The notes under the pieces: model-generated
Told to the model about the DNA's origin: nothing
Databases searched by the model: none
Seen by the model: the letters and a program-made list of their open reading frames with translations, nothing else
Assembly (NCBI GenBank): GCA_028383925.1
Contig: JAOEWO010000009.1
Coordinates: 1 to 64,000, forward strand
Reading direction: 5' to 3'
DNA from: Winogradskyella sp.
Lineage (GTDB): Bacteria; Bacteroidota; Bacteroidia; Flavobacteriales; Flavobacteriaceae
DNA: 64,000 nt
Made by a program: the position numbers and the translations under genes
Shown here: piece after piece, positions 33,974-42,968 of the stretch
How the letters are laid out: each line of letters opens with the position of its first letter
Position numbering within the stretch: the first letter of the stretch is position 1

Positions 33974-35764
33974 ATTTTTAATTGTTTTTTTTATAGTTGC
34001 AACATCTAACCCTTGCATAGTTTGCAATTGGCTTAGTGTGCCATGCTCAACAAATGCATCGCTTATGCCAAGTATCTTAATTTGATGCTTATAGTTGTGT
34101 GAATTTGCAAATTGTAATATACTACTGCCAAATCCGCCAATAACAGTACCATCCTCAATAGTAATAACAGCCTTGTAGTGCTTAAATATGGTATGTAATA
34201 ATACAGTATCTAAAGGTTTAATAAATTGCATATCGTAGTGGCCAATAGCGTCAATTTCATTTAATTTTAAAAGGGCATCCTCAACGGATTTTGCAATAGT
34301 ACCAACAGAAAGTACAGCAATATCTTTACCTTGCTTTAGGCAAATTCCTTTTCCTATATCAATAGTTTCAAAAGGTTTTTTCCAGTCTAAAATATGACCT
34401 CTACCTCTTGGGTAACGTATCGCAATAGGAAAATTAATGCCTAACTGAACCGTGTACATTATATTACGAAGCGCAACAGCATCTCTTGGTGCAAAAATAA
34501 CAAGATTAGGAATACAATTTAAATACGCCAAGTCAAAAACACCATGGTGTGTGGCACCATCTTCGCCAACCAAACCAGCACGATCTAAACAAAATACTAC
34601 TGGTAAATTTTGTAAAGCAACATCATGTATTATCTGGTCGTAAGCACGCTGTAAAAATGTAGAATAGATGTTACAAAACGGAATTAAACCTTGGGTTGCC
34701 ATACCTGCGGCTAACGTAACTGCATGTTGCTCTGCAATACCTACATCAAAAGCACGATTAGGCATTTCTTTCATCATATATTTTAGAGAACTCCCGGTTG
34801 GCATTGCAGGTGTAATTCCTATAATATTTTTATTTTTTTTGGCTAATTCTACAATAGTTTCGCCAAAGACATCTTGGTATTTTGGTGGCTGTTCTAAACT
34901 AGATTTAGCAGAAAGCTCACCGGTTTTTGCGTTAAACTGACCAGGTGCATGATAGGTGACTTGGTTTTCTTCAGCTTGTTTTAAGCCTTTTCCTTTTGTA
35001 GTAATAACATGCAGAAACTTTGGGCCTTTTACAGTTTTTAAACGGTTTAATTCTGAAATTAATAAAGGTAAATTGTGCCCATCTATAGGTCCGGAATAAT
35101 TAAAATTTAAAGCTTCAAAAATATTATCTTGTTTCTCAGTGCCTTTTTTTACATTGGTTAAATACTGTTTTAAAGCACCAACACTTGGGTCAATACCAAT
35201 GGCATTATCGTTGAGTATAACTAACAAATTAGCATCAGTAACACCTGCATGATTTAAGCCTTCAAACGCCATTCCGCCTGCAATAGAAGCATCTCCAATT
35301 ATAGCAATATGGTGTTTGTTTTCGCCCTTAAGTTGTGATGCAATTGCCATGCCCAAAGATGCCGAAATTGAGGTTGATGAATGCCCAACGCCAAAAGTAT
35401 CATAACTGCTTTCGCTACGTTTTGGAAAACCACTAATACCGTTAAGTCTACGGTTGGTATCAAAAACAGCTTTACGACCCGTTAGTATTTTATGTCCGTA
35501 CGCTTGGTGACCAACATCCCAAACTAATAAATCTTTTGGTGTGTTAAAAACGTAGTGTAATGCAATAGTTAATTCTACAACACCCAAACTAGCACCTAAA
35601 TGCCCTTCTTTTGTGGCCACTATATTTATAATAAACTCGCGTAATTCTTTAGCTAATTGAGGGAGGTCTTTAGCTTTAAGATTTCGTAAATCTTTTGGTA
35701 GGTTGATATGTTCTAAGAGTGAATTTTTCACCTTGTAAAAATACGAGATTTTATTAGTCTTCAA
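33947..35764 (-). CDS. dxs: 1-deoxy-D-xylulose-5-phosphate synthase
   Basis: The first enzyme of the MEP isoprenoid pathway, joining pyruvate and glyceraldehyde-3-phosphate with thiamine diphosphate. Seen: VATKEGHLGASLGVVEL, VWDVGHQAYGHKILTGR, the TPP-binding IIGDASIAGGMAFEGLNHAG ... NDN, and the transketolase-type central domain with DVGIAEQHAVTLAAG and DRAGLVGEDGATHHG. The start overlaps the upstream TonB-like gene by 11 bp; a GTG at 35731 (reading MKNSLLEHINLP) is the alternative and fits usual N-termini better. It supplies precursors for the polyprenyl synthase at 49.8 kb. Confidence 0.95.
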   Translation of the reverse strand: MKTNKISYFYKVKNSLLEHINLPKDLRNLKAKDLPQLAKELREFIINIVATKEGHLGASLGVVELTIALHYVFNTPKDLLVWDVGHQAYGHKILTGRKAVFDTNRRLNGISGFPKRSESSYDTFGVGHSSTSISASLGMAIASQLKGENKHHIAIIGDASIAGGMAFEGLNHAGVTDANLLVILNDNAIGIDPSVGALKQYLTNVKKGTEKQDNIFEALNFNYSGPIDGHNLPLLISELNRLKTVKGPKFLHVITTKGKGLKQAEENQVTYHAPGQFNAKTGELSAKSSLEQPPKYQDVFGETIVELAKKNKNIIGITPAMPTGSSLKYMMKEMPNRAFDVGIAEQHAVTLAAGMATQGLIPFCNIYSTFLQRAYDQIIHDVALQNLPVVFCLDRAGLVGEDGATHHGVFDLAYLNCIPNLVIFAPRDAVALRNIMYTVQLGINFPIAIRYPRGRGHILDWKKPFETIDIGKGICLKQGKDIAVLSVGTIAKSVEDALLKLNEIDAIGHYDMQFIKPLDTVLLHTIFKHYKAVITIEDGTVIGGFGSSILQFANSHNYKHQIKILGISDAFVEHGTLSQLQTMQGLDVATIKKTIKNLLFSINNC

Positions 35765-36701
35765 TTATAAACGAGATTGGTAAAGTAAAGATTGTAGCAA
35801 TATTTTTACTTCTATGATTTCCAGGTTTAAATTGAGGTAATAAATTTAGAACTCGTTTTATCTCTTCTTCTATTAATAAATTATATGAACCTCTTATTTT
35901 TATATCTTTTACAAAGCCTTTTTTATCAATTTTAAATTGTGTATTAATTTTTTCTTTTTCTTCTGAGTTAAGATTATTAATAATAGCGCTATTAAAATTA
36001 GCTATTACTATTTCTATTATTCTTTTAGAAAAGTATTCTCTTTTTTCTGAAAGGGTTAAATTATTAGGGGTATCTAAAAATTCAGGAGGATTTTCTATTA
36101 TCAAGTGCCCTAATAAATCGTCATCATTTTCTGGTGTTTCAATTTCTAAATCATCTATTTGTGTCGGTATTACATCAATTTCACCAACCGGTTCTATAAT
36201 TATCATGCCATCTTCAACTTTTTCATCTTTAATTTTTGATTTAACTTTTTGTTTTAGTGATGTTGCGCTTGTGTCTAATTCAACTTTTTTAACGTCACTG
36301 TTTTTTAAAATTGTATCAATAGATTTTTTATATGTCTCTACGACTTCAATACTATTTATCTTTTGTTTTTTACCGTCAGTATTAGAACAAGTAAACAAGG
36401 TTGTACCCATTGTTAGTAATAGTGCTAAAAGAAATAGTCTACGAAAATTCCAAGTTTTATTAAAAATAACTTCAGGTATTTTTAGATTAATTGTATTTAA
36501 TTGGCTCTGTTTTATATGGCCACAGATGCGTTTATTTTTGTTGTTATGTATATAATTCTGAATCTCATTAACATTCATATGAGTAAAATCAACAACCGTT
36601 TTGCAACAAGATTTACAAAAACGACCTTTTTCATTTTTACTCATTTTAGACCAATCTTCATGGCAAGGTTTAGGAATTGAAATAGAATAGTTCAGTTTCA
36701 T
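35754..36701 (-). CDS. TonB-like protein with N-terminal cysteine cluster
   Basis: N-terminus ISIPKPCHEDWSKMS ... GRFCKSCCKTVVDFT is a cysteine-bearing cytoplasmic domain found on several Bacteroidota membrane proteins. One membrane segment follows (FLLALLLTMGTTLFTC, about 90-105), then an acidic linker and a C-terminal TonB-like fold (NTQFKIDKKGFVKDIKIRGS ... LNLLPQFKPGNHRSK). It may transfer energy to outer-membrane receptors or sense a periplasmic signal; the cysteines could bind metal. Its stop region overlaps dxs. The divergent tadA gene lies 80 bp away. Confidence 0.7.
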   Translation of the reverse strand: MKLNYSISIPKPCHEDWSKMSKNEKGRFCKSCCKTVVDFTHMNVNEIQNYIHNNKNKRICGHIKQSQLNTINLKIPEVIFNKTWNFRRLFLLALLLTMGTTLFTCSNTDGKKQKINSIEVVETYKKSIDTILKNSDVKKVELDTSATSLKQKVKSKIKDEKVEDGMIIIEPVGEIDVIPTQIDDLEIETPENDDDLLGHLIIENPPEFLDTPNNLTLSEKREYFSKRIIEIVIANFNSAIINNLNSEEKEKINTQFKIDKKGFVKDIKIRGSYNLLIEEEIKRVLNLLPQFKPGNHRSKNIATIFTLPISFIIED

Positions 36702-36781
36702 AATTTGTAGCTTTGCGGTTAGAACATCAAATTTCTTGCCGCAATGATTTGTAATTGGTTTGAAATTGTACTTTTACAACT

Positions 36782-37231
36782 ATGATAAATCCATTTGACG
36801 ATACTTATTTTATGAAAAAAGCGCTTAAAGAAGCTGAAGCTGCTTTTGAAAAAGGTGAAATACCTGTTGGTGCTATTATTGTAGTAGAAGATAGAGTTAT
36901 TGCTAGAACTCATAACCTTACCGAATTATTAAACGATGTTACCGCACATGCAGAAATGCAAGCCATAACGTCTGCTGCTAATTTTTTGGGTGGTAAATAT
37001 TTAGCAAAGTGTACATTGTATGTAACTTTAGAGCCTTGCCAAATGTGTGCAGGTGCATTGTATTGGAGCCAGATTTCTAAAATTGTTTATGGCGCTTCAG
37101 ATGAGCAACGTGGTTTTAAGGCTTTAGGTACAAAGCTTCACCCAAAAACAGAGGTGGTAAGAGGTGTTATGGCTGATGAAGCTTCTGCGTTAATGAAACG
37201 TTTTTTTATTGAAAAACGTAATCTAAATTAA
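36782..37231 (+). CDS. tadA: tRNA adenosine(34) deaminase
   Basis: Deaminates A34 to inosine in tRNA-Arg(ACG). Motifs: EIPVGAIIV, the zinc/catalytic HAEMQAI, and PCQMCAGALYWSQI with the two zinc cysteines. 149 residues is standard. TACTTTTA with five bases to the ATG is close to the TAnnTTTG-ATG arrangement seen at other genes. The PrcB-like lipoprotein gene follows by 11 bp. Confidence 0.93.
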   Translation: MINPFDDTYFMKKALKEAEAAFEKGEIPVGAIIVVEDRVIARTHNLTELLNDVTAHAEMQAITSAANFLGGKYLAKCTLYVTLEPCQMCAGALYWSQISKIVYGASDEQRGFKALGTKLHPKTEVVRGVMADEASALMKRFFIEKRNLN

Positions 37232-37242
37232 AATAAAAGACC

Positions 37243-37707
37243 ATGAGAAACACGATGTTAGTTATAGTACTATTAGTAACTTTTGCTTGCAAAACAAATA
37301 TGAAAACTTCTAAAAGTGAAACAATACAATCTACATTAATAGCAAAAGGTAATTTATACGGCTCGGGTGCAGAAGGTATAAATGCTCAAAATAGAGTTGT
37401 ATCTAACCAAAATGATTGGGATGCTTTAATAACTAAAATGAACTTAGTAAATACGGTGACATCTAGTTTTTCTGAAGTAGAAATAGATTTTGTTAACTTT
37501 GATGTTGTGGCTGTTTTTGTTGAAGTTAAGGGTAGTGGTGGTTACAGTCTAGATTTAAATTTGACTAAAAATTCTGAAAATATTGTTGTGGCTATAAAGC
37601 AAAACGCACCAGATGGGTTATCTACCTCAGTTATGACGCAACCATTTTATATTGTTAAAGTGCGTAAAAGTAATGTGCCAATTATATTTACTAAAACTAA
37701 CGAATAG
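37243..37707 (+). CDS. PrcB-like lipoprotein
   Basis: A short lipoprotein signal (LVTFACKTN, Cys about 16) and a small domain with NFDVVAVFVEVKGSGGYSLDL and TQPFYIVKVRKSN, which resembles the PrcB C-terminal domain. Treponemal PrcB is a subunit of the dentilisin protease complex; here no subtilisin-like partner is nearby, so only domain similarity is claimed. Probably co-transcribed with tadA (11-bp gap). Confidence 0.7.
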   Translation: MRNTMLVIVLLVTFACKTNMKTSKSETIQSTLIAKGNLYGSGAEGINAQNRVVSNQNDWDALITKMNLVNTVTSSFSEVEIDFVNFDVVAVFVEVKGSGGYSLDLNLTKNSENIVVAIKQNAPDGLSTSVMTQPFYIVKVRKSNVPIIFTKTNE

Positions 37708-37720
37708 TTAAGATTAGAGC

Positions 37721-37750
37721 AAAAAAAACGCCCAACTAAAAGTTGAGCGC
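37721..37750 (-). terminator. terminator of cold shock gene
   Basis: On the - strand: GCGCTCAACT / AGTTGGGCG (one mismatch) then eight T. It lies 22 bp after the cold shock protein stop. Confidence 0.75.
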
Positions 37751-37771
37751 TGAAACTTATAAGATATATAC

Positions 37772-37963
37772 TTATAGTACCTCTACTTGAGCGGCAACCA
37801 TTCCTTTTCTTCCTTCTTCTTCGCTGTACTCGACTTTATCCCCTTCACGTAATTCTACGTTGTTAAGGTTTGATACGTGTACGAAGATGTCTTCTCCTGT
37901 TTCATCGTTGGTAATGAATCCAAATCCTTTAGAGTCATTAAAAAATTTAACTGTTCCAGTCAT
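37772..37963 (-). CDS. CspA-family cold shock protein
   Basis: A single OB-fold cold shock domain of 63 residues that binds single-stranded nucleic acid. RNP1 is SKGFGFITND and RNP2 is EDIFVHVSNL; the opening MTGTVKFFND is canonical. It stands alone. A TATCTTTG element (37996-37989) 25 bp before the start suggests a short leader rather than the long thermosensing leader of E. coli cspA. Confidence 0.95.
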   Translation of the reverse strand: MTGTVKFFNDSKGFGFITNDETGEDIFVHVSNLNNVELREGDKVEYSEEEGRKGMVAAQVEVL

Positions 37964-37988
37964 TATAATATAAATAAAAATTAAAAAA

Positions 37989-37996
37989 CAAAGATA
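37989..37996 (-). promoter_or_regulatory. candidate promoter -7 element of cold shock gene
   Basis: TATCTTTG on the - strand, an exact TAnnTTTG, 25 bp before the ATG. Confidence 0.5.
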
Positions 37997-38129
37997 TAAT
38001 TTAAATTAATTGGAATGTTAAGAAATTGTATAATTTTAACACCCTGAAGGTTAAATAATTAAGCGATTTTTTATAAGTCCTTATTAATAAAGGGCTCAAC
38101 TAATAAGTGTTAAGCTTTATAAAATATAT

Positions 38130-38375
38130 TTATATTTTATTTTCTTTTTGGTTGGCCTTCATTTTATCTAGATTTTCTTTTGTTAGCATGTAATCTCTAA
38201 GATCCTTGCCTTTCCATCTGTAATAAGAAAATAGTGGAAATACAACCAAGAATAGCCCAACAACACCAAACCCAACGAGTTTTTGAGCATAAGAAATATC
38301 TAGTATTAAGCCAGAAATAATACTTGAGGCTGAAGCTATAAAGGCTATGAATGTTATAATTTTTATGGGTTTCAT
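38130..38375 (-). CDS. small two-helix membrane protein
   Basis: 81 residues with two membrane segments (IITFIAFIASASSIISGLIL and LVGFGVVGLFLVVFPLF) and a charged C-terminal tail (KENLDKMKANQKENKI). No known domain. It is downstream of the ClC gene in the same direction, 89 bp away, and could be co-transcribed. Similar small proteins are common in marine Flavobacteriia; function unknown. Confidence 0.65.
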   Translation of the reverse strand: MKPIKIITFIAFIASASSIISGLILDISYAQKLVGFGVVGLFLVVFPLFSYYRWKGKDLRDYMLTKENLDKMKANQKENKI

Positions 38376-38464
38376 TAGTCTTGTTTTATTAATTTTTAGA
38401 GTCGTCGAGACCCTTATTCGGGTTAAAATATTATAATGTGCTAAATATGAGAGTTACTTGTAAG

Positions 38465-40246
38465 CTAAGATGTAAAATTAATTAATTCGCGTCTATAAGC
38501 CGTTAATAATTTTGACTTAGATACAAAACCGTAATATTTACGGTCTTTAATAACAGGTAAATTCCAAGCTCCAGAAGACTGAAATTTTTTCATAACCACT
38601 TCCATAGAGTCATCTTCGTAATGAATATACTCAGGTGGTTTTTGCATAAATGTTTCAACTGTGGTAGAGTTGTAAAGCGACTGATCAAACATTACGGTTC
38701 TTATATCATCTAGTAATATAATACCAACAAAACTATTGTCTGTATCAGTAACTGGAAATAAATTTCGGTTAGATTTAGAGACACCATCTTTTAGCATATC
38801 GCCCAATGACATATCTGGGTGTAACGAAATAAAATCTTTCTCTATTACAGCATCTAAGGTCATTAATGTTAATACATTTTTATCTTTATCTTGTGTTAAT
38901 AGCGCACCTTTTTCTAGCAGTTCCTTGGTGTAAATTGTATGGTCTAATCCGTTTTTATTAATAATAAACGACATAGAAGCTGTAATCATTAATGGTATAA
39001 ATAGGGCATAGCCACCTGTAATTTCAGCTATTAAAAATATGGCTGTTAGTGGCGCGTGCAGTACACCAGCTATTAAACCAGACATACCAATTAAAGTAAA
39101 GTTAGCTTCAGAAACAGAAAAGCCCAGACCACAATTATTAATAACCTTAGCAACCACATTTCCTAAAGCACTTCCCATAACTAAAGTTGGTATTATGATT
39201 CCGCCAGAGCCTCCTGCTGCAAAAGTCGTGGTCATTGCTATGGCTTTAAAAAGTGTGATGCCAAATAGTAGGCCAATAACAATCCAAATATTATCTAAAT
39301 AAGCATCAAAAGGGGTGTTTCCTAAAGCTTTAATATCATTGCCAGCCATTAAATCATTTATAAAACTAAAACCTTCACCATAAAGTGGTGGAATAAAAAA
39401 TAACATCACACCTATGGCTAAACCACCAATAATAAGTTTGTGTTTTGCAGATTTAAAGCGGTTAAAGAAGTTGGTAATACCAAAGTATATTTTAGAAAAA
39501 TAAATTGAAGCAATACCAGTACCAATTCCTAAAAGGATATAAAATAACGTGTCTTTAATGGCAAACTTTTCTGAGACTGTAAAATCTAATAATACACTAT
39601 CACCCAAAAAAAAGTATGATGTAATTACAGAAGAGACAGAAGCAATTAAAAGCGGTAATAACGAGGCAAAAGTAAGATCTAAACTAAAGACTTCAATAGC
39701 AAAAATTATGGCAGCTATCGGAGATTTAAAAATTGAAGCGATGGCACCTGCAGATGCACAAGCTATAAGCAAACTTCGTGTTTTTTTGTCTACATGTAAC
39801 CATCTGCTTAAGTTAGAACTTAAGGCTGAAGCAGATAAAATTGCTGGGCCTAACAACCCAACCGAACCTCCAAACCCTACGGTTAAAGGTGCGGTAATTA
39901 ATGGTAAATAAATATTTTTTTTATCTATAATACCATTGCGTTTAGACAAAGCATATAAAATAGTAGGTATAGCGTGGCCACTTGGTTTTTTAGTTACATA
40001 TTTTACAAAAAGATACACCAATAGTAAACCAATAATTGGTAAGATAAAGTAAATGCTATTTTGAGTAAGTACAATACCTTTCTCTAAAATAGCCTCTATA
40101 GTAAAGGTTATATTTTTTATAGTTACAGAGACGATACCAGCTAATAACCCAATAATTAAGCTTAGTAAAAACACAAAGTTTTTTTCAGAGATATGTTTAT
40201 ATCTCCAAATATGTAAGCGTTTAAAAATCTTTGATTTTGTTGGCAC
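38465..40246 (-). CDS. ClC-family chloride channel/transporter with CBS pair
   Basis: Residues 1-440 form the ClC membrane domain: PSGHAIPTI in place of GSGIP, GFGGSVGLLGP in place of G(R/K)EGP, SPIAAIIFAIEV, and AAGGSGGIIIPTLVMG for the third selectivity stretch. The C-terminus (about 455-585) carries two CBS domains (MLKDGVSKSNRNLFPVTD, WNLPVIKDRKYYGFVSKS). The external gating glutamate (E148 of CLC-ec1) is replaced by Leu 132 and the inner proton glutamate (E203) by Val 186. That predicts uncoupled, channel-like anion movement. aspS lies 47 bp upstream with a terminator between. Confidence 0.9.
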   Translation of the reverse strand: MPTKSKIFKRLHIWRYKHISEKNFVFLLSLIIGLLAGIVSVTIKNITFTIEAILEKGIVLTQNSIYFILPIIGLLLVYLFVKYVTKKPSGHAIPTILYALSKRNGIIDKKNIYLPLITAPLTVGFGGSVGLLGPAILSASALSSNLSRWLHVDKKTRSLLIACASAGAIASIFKSPIAAIIFAIEVFSLDLTFASLLPLLIASVSSVITSYFFLGDSVLLDFTVSEKFAIKDTLFYILLGIGTGIASIYFSKIYFGITNFFNRFKSAKHKLIIGGLAIGVMLFFIPPLYGEGFSFINDLMAGNDIKALGNTPFDAYLDNIWIVIGLLFGITLFKAIAMTTTFAAGGSGGIIIPTLVMGSALGNVVAKVINNCGLGFSVSEANFTLIGMSGLIAGVLHAPLTAIFLIAEITGGYALFIPLMITASMSFIINKNGLDHTIYTKELLEKGALLTQDKDKNVLTLMTLDAVIEKDFISLHPDMSLGDMLKDGVSKSNRNLFPVTDTDNSFVGIILLDDIRTVMFDQSLYNSTTVETFMQKPPEYIHYEDDSMEVVMKKFQSSGAWNLPVIKDRKYYGFVSKSKLLTAYRRELINFTS

Positions 40247-40262
40247 AGTTTAAATCTAATAA

Positions 40263-40287
40263 AAAATCCTGCAAGAAGCAGGATTTT
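40263..40287 (-). terminator. terminator of aspS
   Basis: AAAATCCTGC / GCAGGATTTT with a five-base loop; on the - strand it ends in a T-run just after the aspS stop. Confidence 0.8.
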
Positions 40288-40293
40288 AATAGT

Positions 40294-42048
40294 TTATGAT
40301 TTTAAATTCAATTTTAAACTTAGTTCCTTTAGTTGCTCATCATCAATTGGTGCTGGTGCATCTATCATAACATCGCGACCCGAGTTATTTTTAGGGAATG
40401 CAATAAAATCGCGTATCGTTTCTTGGCCTCCTAAAATGGCAACCAATCTATCTAAGCCAAAAGCTAAACCTCCATGTGGTGGTGCTCCATATTCAAAAGC
40501 ATCCATTAAGAAACCGAATTGCGCTTTTGCATCTTCATCAGAGAAGCCTAAATGTTTTAACATAATGGCTTGTGTTGCTTTATCATGAATTCTGATAGAG
40601 CCTCCTCCAATTTCGTTTCCGTTTAATACTAAATCGTAAGCATTGGCTTTTACATCACCAGGATGGGTGTCTAATAATTCTATTTGTCCGGGTTTTGGTG
40701 AAGTGAATGGATGGTGCATGGCATGGTAATGCCCTGTTTCTTCATCTAATTCTAATAATGGGAAATCTATAACCCAAAGTGGTGCAAATACTTTAGGATC
40801 TCTTAACCCTAAACGTGTTGCTAATTCCATACGTAAGGCACTCAATTGTGCGCGTACTTTATTGGTGTCTCCAGATAATACACAAACTAAGTCTCCTTTT
40901 TTAGCTCCTGTAATTTCTGCCCATTTTGCTAAGTCGTCTTGGTCGTAAAATTTATCTACTGAAGACTTAAAGCTTCCATCGTCGTTACAACGGCTATAAA
41001 TCATACCTAAAGCACCAACTTGCGGACGCTTTACCCAATCTATTAATTTATCTATTTCTTTTCTTGTATAGTTATTTCCACCTGGTACAGCAATACCAAC
41101 AACCAATTCTGCATTATTAAAAACACCGAAGTCTTTATGTTGTGCAACAGCATTTAATTCTCCAAATTCCATTCCAAATCTAATGTCTGGTTTGTCGTTT
41201 CCGTACAAACGCATGGCGTCATCGTAAAGCATTCTTGGGAATTTTTCAACGTCTACACCATTCACCTCTTTTAGTAAATGACGTGTTAAACCTTCAAAAA
41301 CATTTAAAATATCTTCTTGCTCTACAAACGCCATTTCACAATCTATTTGTGTAAATTCTGGCTGACGATCGGCACGTAAATCTTCATCTCTAAAGCACTT
41401 TACAATCTGAAAGTATTTGTCCATACCACCAACCATCAATAATTGTTTGAAGGTTTGAGGTGATTGTGGAAGCGCGTAAAACTGTCCTTCATTCATACGA
41501 GAAGGCACTACAAAATCTCGAGCTCCTTCTGGTGTAGATTTTATTAAATAGGGTGTTTCTACTTCTATAAAACCATCACCCGAAAGGTAATTTCTAACCT
41601 CTTGTGTTACTTTAGCTCTAAATATTAAGCTTTCTTTTACAGGGTTACGACGAATATCTAGGTAGCGATATTTCATACGTAAGTCGTCACCACCATCTGT
41701 TTTATCTTCAATAGTAAAAGGCGGTACTAAAGAGGCGTTTAATATATTTAATTCAGACACTAAAACCTCTACATCTCCGGTTGGAATATTTGGATTTTTA
41801 GACGCACGTTCTATAACGTTTCCTTTAACCTGTATTACAAATTCGCGTCCTAACTTAGACGCTTTTTCCATTAAGTCTTTTGAGGTGCGTTCTTCATCAA
41901 AGTAAAGTTGTGTAATGCCATAACGATCTCGTAAATCGATATAAATCATAAACCCTTTATCTCTTATTCCTTGAACCCAACCCGAAAGTGTAACTTCTGT
42001 ATTATTGTGTGATGCTCTTAATTCACCACAATTGTGACTTCTGTACAT
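40294..42048 (-). CDS. aspS: aspartate--tRNA ligase
   Basis: Class II synthetase charging tRNA-Asp. It has the N-terminal OB anticodon-binding domain ([23 protein letters not shown], shortened), motif 2 in [20 protein letters not shown], the bacterial GAD insertion (about 290-410), and motif 3 [13 protein letters not shown]. 584 residues matches bacterial-type AspRS. The start [11 protein letters not shown] is the usual one. It appears monocistronic. Confidence 0.96.
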   Translation of the reverse strand: MYRSHNCGELRASHNNTEVTLSGWVQGIRDKGFMIYIDLRDRYGITQLYFDEERTSKDLMEKASKLGREFVIQVKGNVIERASKNPNIPTGDVEVLVSELNILNASLVPPFTIEDKTDGGDDLRMKYRYLDIRRNPVKESLIFRAKVTQEVRNYLSGDGFIEVETPYLIKSTPEGARDFVVPSRMNEGQFYALPQSPQTFKQLLMVGGMDKYFQIVKCFRDEDLRADRQPEFTQIDCEMAFVEQEDILNVFEGLTRHLLKEVNGVDVEKFPRMLYDDAMRLYGNDKPDIRFGMEFGELNAVAQHKDFGVFNNAELVVGIAVPGGNNYTRKEIDKLIDWVKRPQVGALGMIYSRCNDDGSFKSSVDKFYDQDDLAKWAEITGAKKGDLVCVLSGDTNKVRAQLSALRMELATRLGLRDPKVFAPLWVIDFPLLELDEETGHYHAMHHPFTSPKPGQIELLDTHPGDVKANAYDLVLNGNEIGGGSIRIHDKATQAIMLKHLGFSDEDAKAQFGFLMDAFEYGAPPHGGLAFGLDRLVAILGGQETIRDFIAFPKNNSGRDVMIDAPAPIDDEQLKELSLKLNLKS

Positions 42049-42131
42049 TGTAATTTATTGACTATAAATAGGCTGCAAATTTAGCACTATTATTAATAAT
42101 ATAAGAGTTGTAAAAGCGCTTTTGTACGTGT

Positions 42132-42845
42132 TTATTTTTTTATAAACTGTTTAATTGTGCAATAGCCACCACTATAGGCTTTAAGAAAGTAAGTTCCTTT
42201 TGAAAATTTAGAGACATCAATAGTAGACACAGTTTTTTTTATTGATTTTAAAATTTCTCCTGTTATAGCGTAAATTTCAATACGCTCAATAGTATTTATT
42301 TTAGTAGTGATGGTAATGGTGTTTGTTGTAGGATTTGGGTGTATATTAATTTCTACCCATTTGTTGTCTGGCTCACTTAAAATTACGGCTTCATAATAAG
42401 CAATATCGCCATTTGGTGCCATAATTGTTAAGGTACTTAAATCGTTAATAGTATTTATGGTATAAGATAGAGGTATATCTATTGTGTTGTAAAAAAAATT
42501 AAAATAGTTAGTTTCAAAACTCAGGTTTTCGGTAAGTCCACAAACTATTAGTGTTTGTGCTAAACCAGAAATTATAAATGTCATTTCTGGGTCGTTATAG
42601 GTGATGTTATTACCAGATGAAGTTAAACTATTACAGACTCCACTGCTAAAAGCGTCAGTATTTGGGTCATTATCGTTAGTCAATTCTAAGGTAACACTTG
42701 CTACTTCGTTATTACTTGGTGCTGCTATTTCGTTACCACCAATTATAATACGTGTGCAATGCCATGTAACATCTACTAAGCTTTCACTCTGACTAAATAG
42801 TAATAGTGGAAAAATGAGTGTAATTATTGAGCTTAGTATTTTCAT
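42132..42845 (-). CDS. T9SS-sorted secreted protein, HslJ/META-like start
   Basis: Signal peptide (LLLFSQ|SESL), then about 135 residues beginning VDVTWHCTRIIIGGNEI, which recalls the META/HslJ-like fold of other Flavobacteriia proteins, though the similarity is weak. A T9SS sorting domain ends it (INIHPNPTTNTITI, IEIYAITGEIL, YCTIKQFIKK). Four cysteines may be disulfide-bonded. No enzyme motif. It is transcribed alone; the efflux operon upstream is closed by a terminator. Confidence 0.75.
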   Translation of the reverse strand: MKILSSIITLIFPLLLFSQSESLVDVTWHCTRIIIGGNEIAAPSNNEVASVTLELTNDNDPNTDAFSSGVCNSLTSSGNNITYNDPEMTFIISGLAQTLIVCGLTENLSFETNYFNFFYNTIDIPLSYTINTINDLSTLTIMAPNGDIAYYEAVILSEPDNKWVEINIHPNPTTNTITITTKINTIERIEIYAITGEILKSIKKTVSTIDVSKFSKGTYFLKAYSGGYCTIKQFIKK

Positions 42846-42880
42846 GATAAAGTATATCTATAAAGATAAAAAATTAAATA

Positions 42881-42910
42881 AAAGCGCCACAACATTTGTT
42901 GTGGCGCTTT
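42881..42910. terminator. terminator of the RND efflux operon
   Basis: A 14-bp perfect stem, AAAGCGCCACAACA / TGTTGTGGCGCTTT, with a two-base loop, followed on the - strand by a T-rich tract. Confidence 0.85.
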
Positions 42911-42968
42911 CTGCTATTAATATAACCTCAGTAAATTAGCTGCGATTTTTATTTTTAAATAGTTCTTT

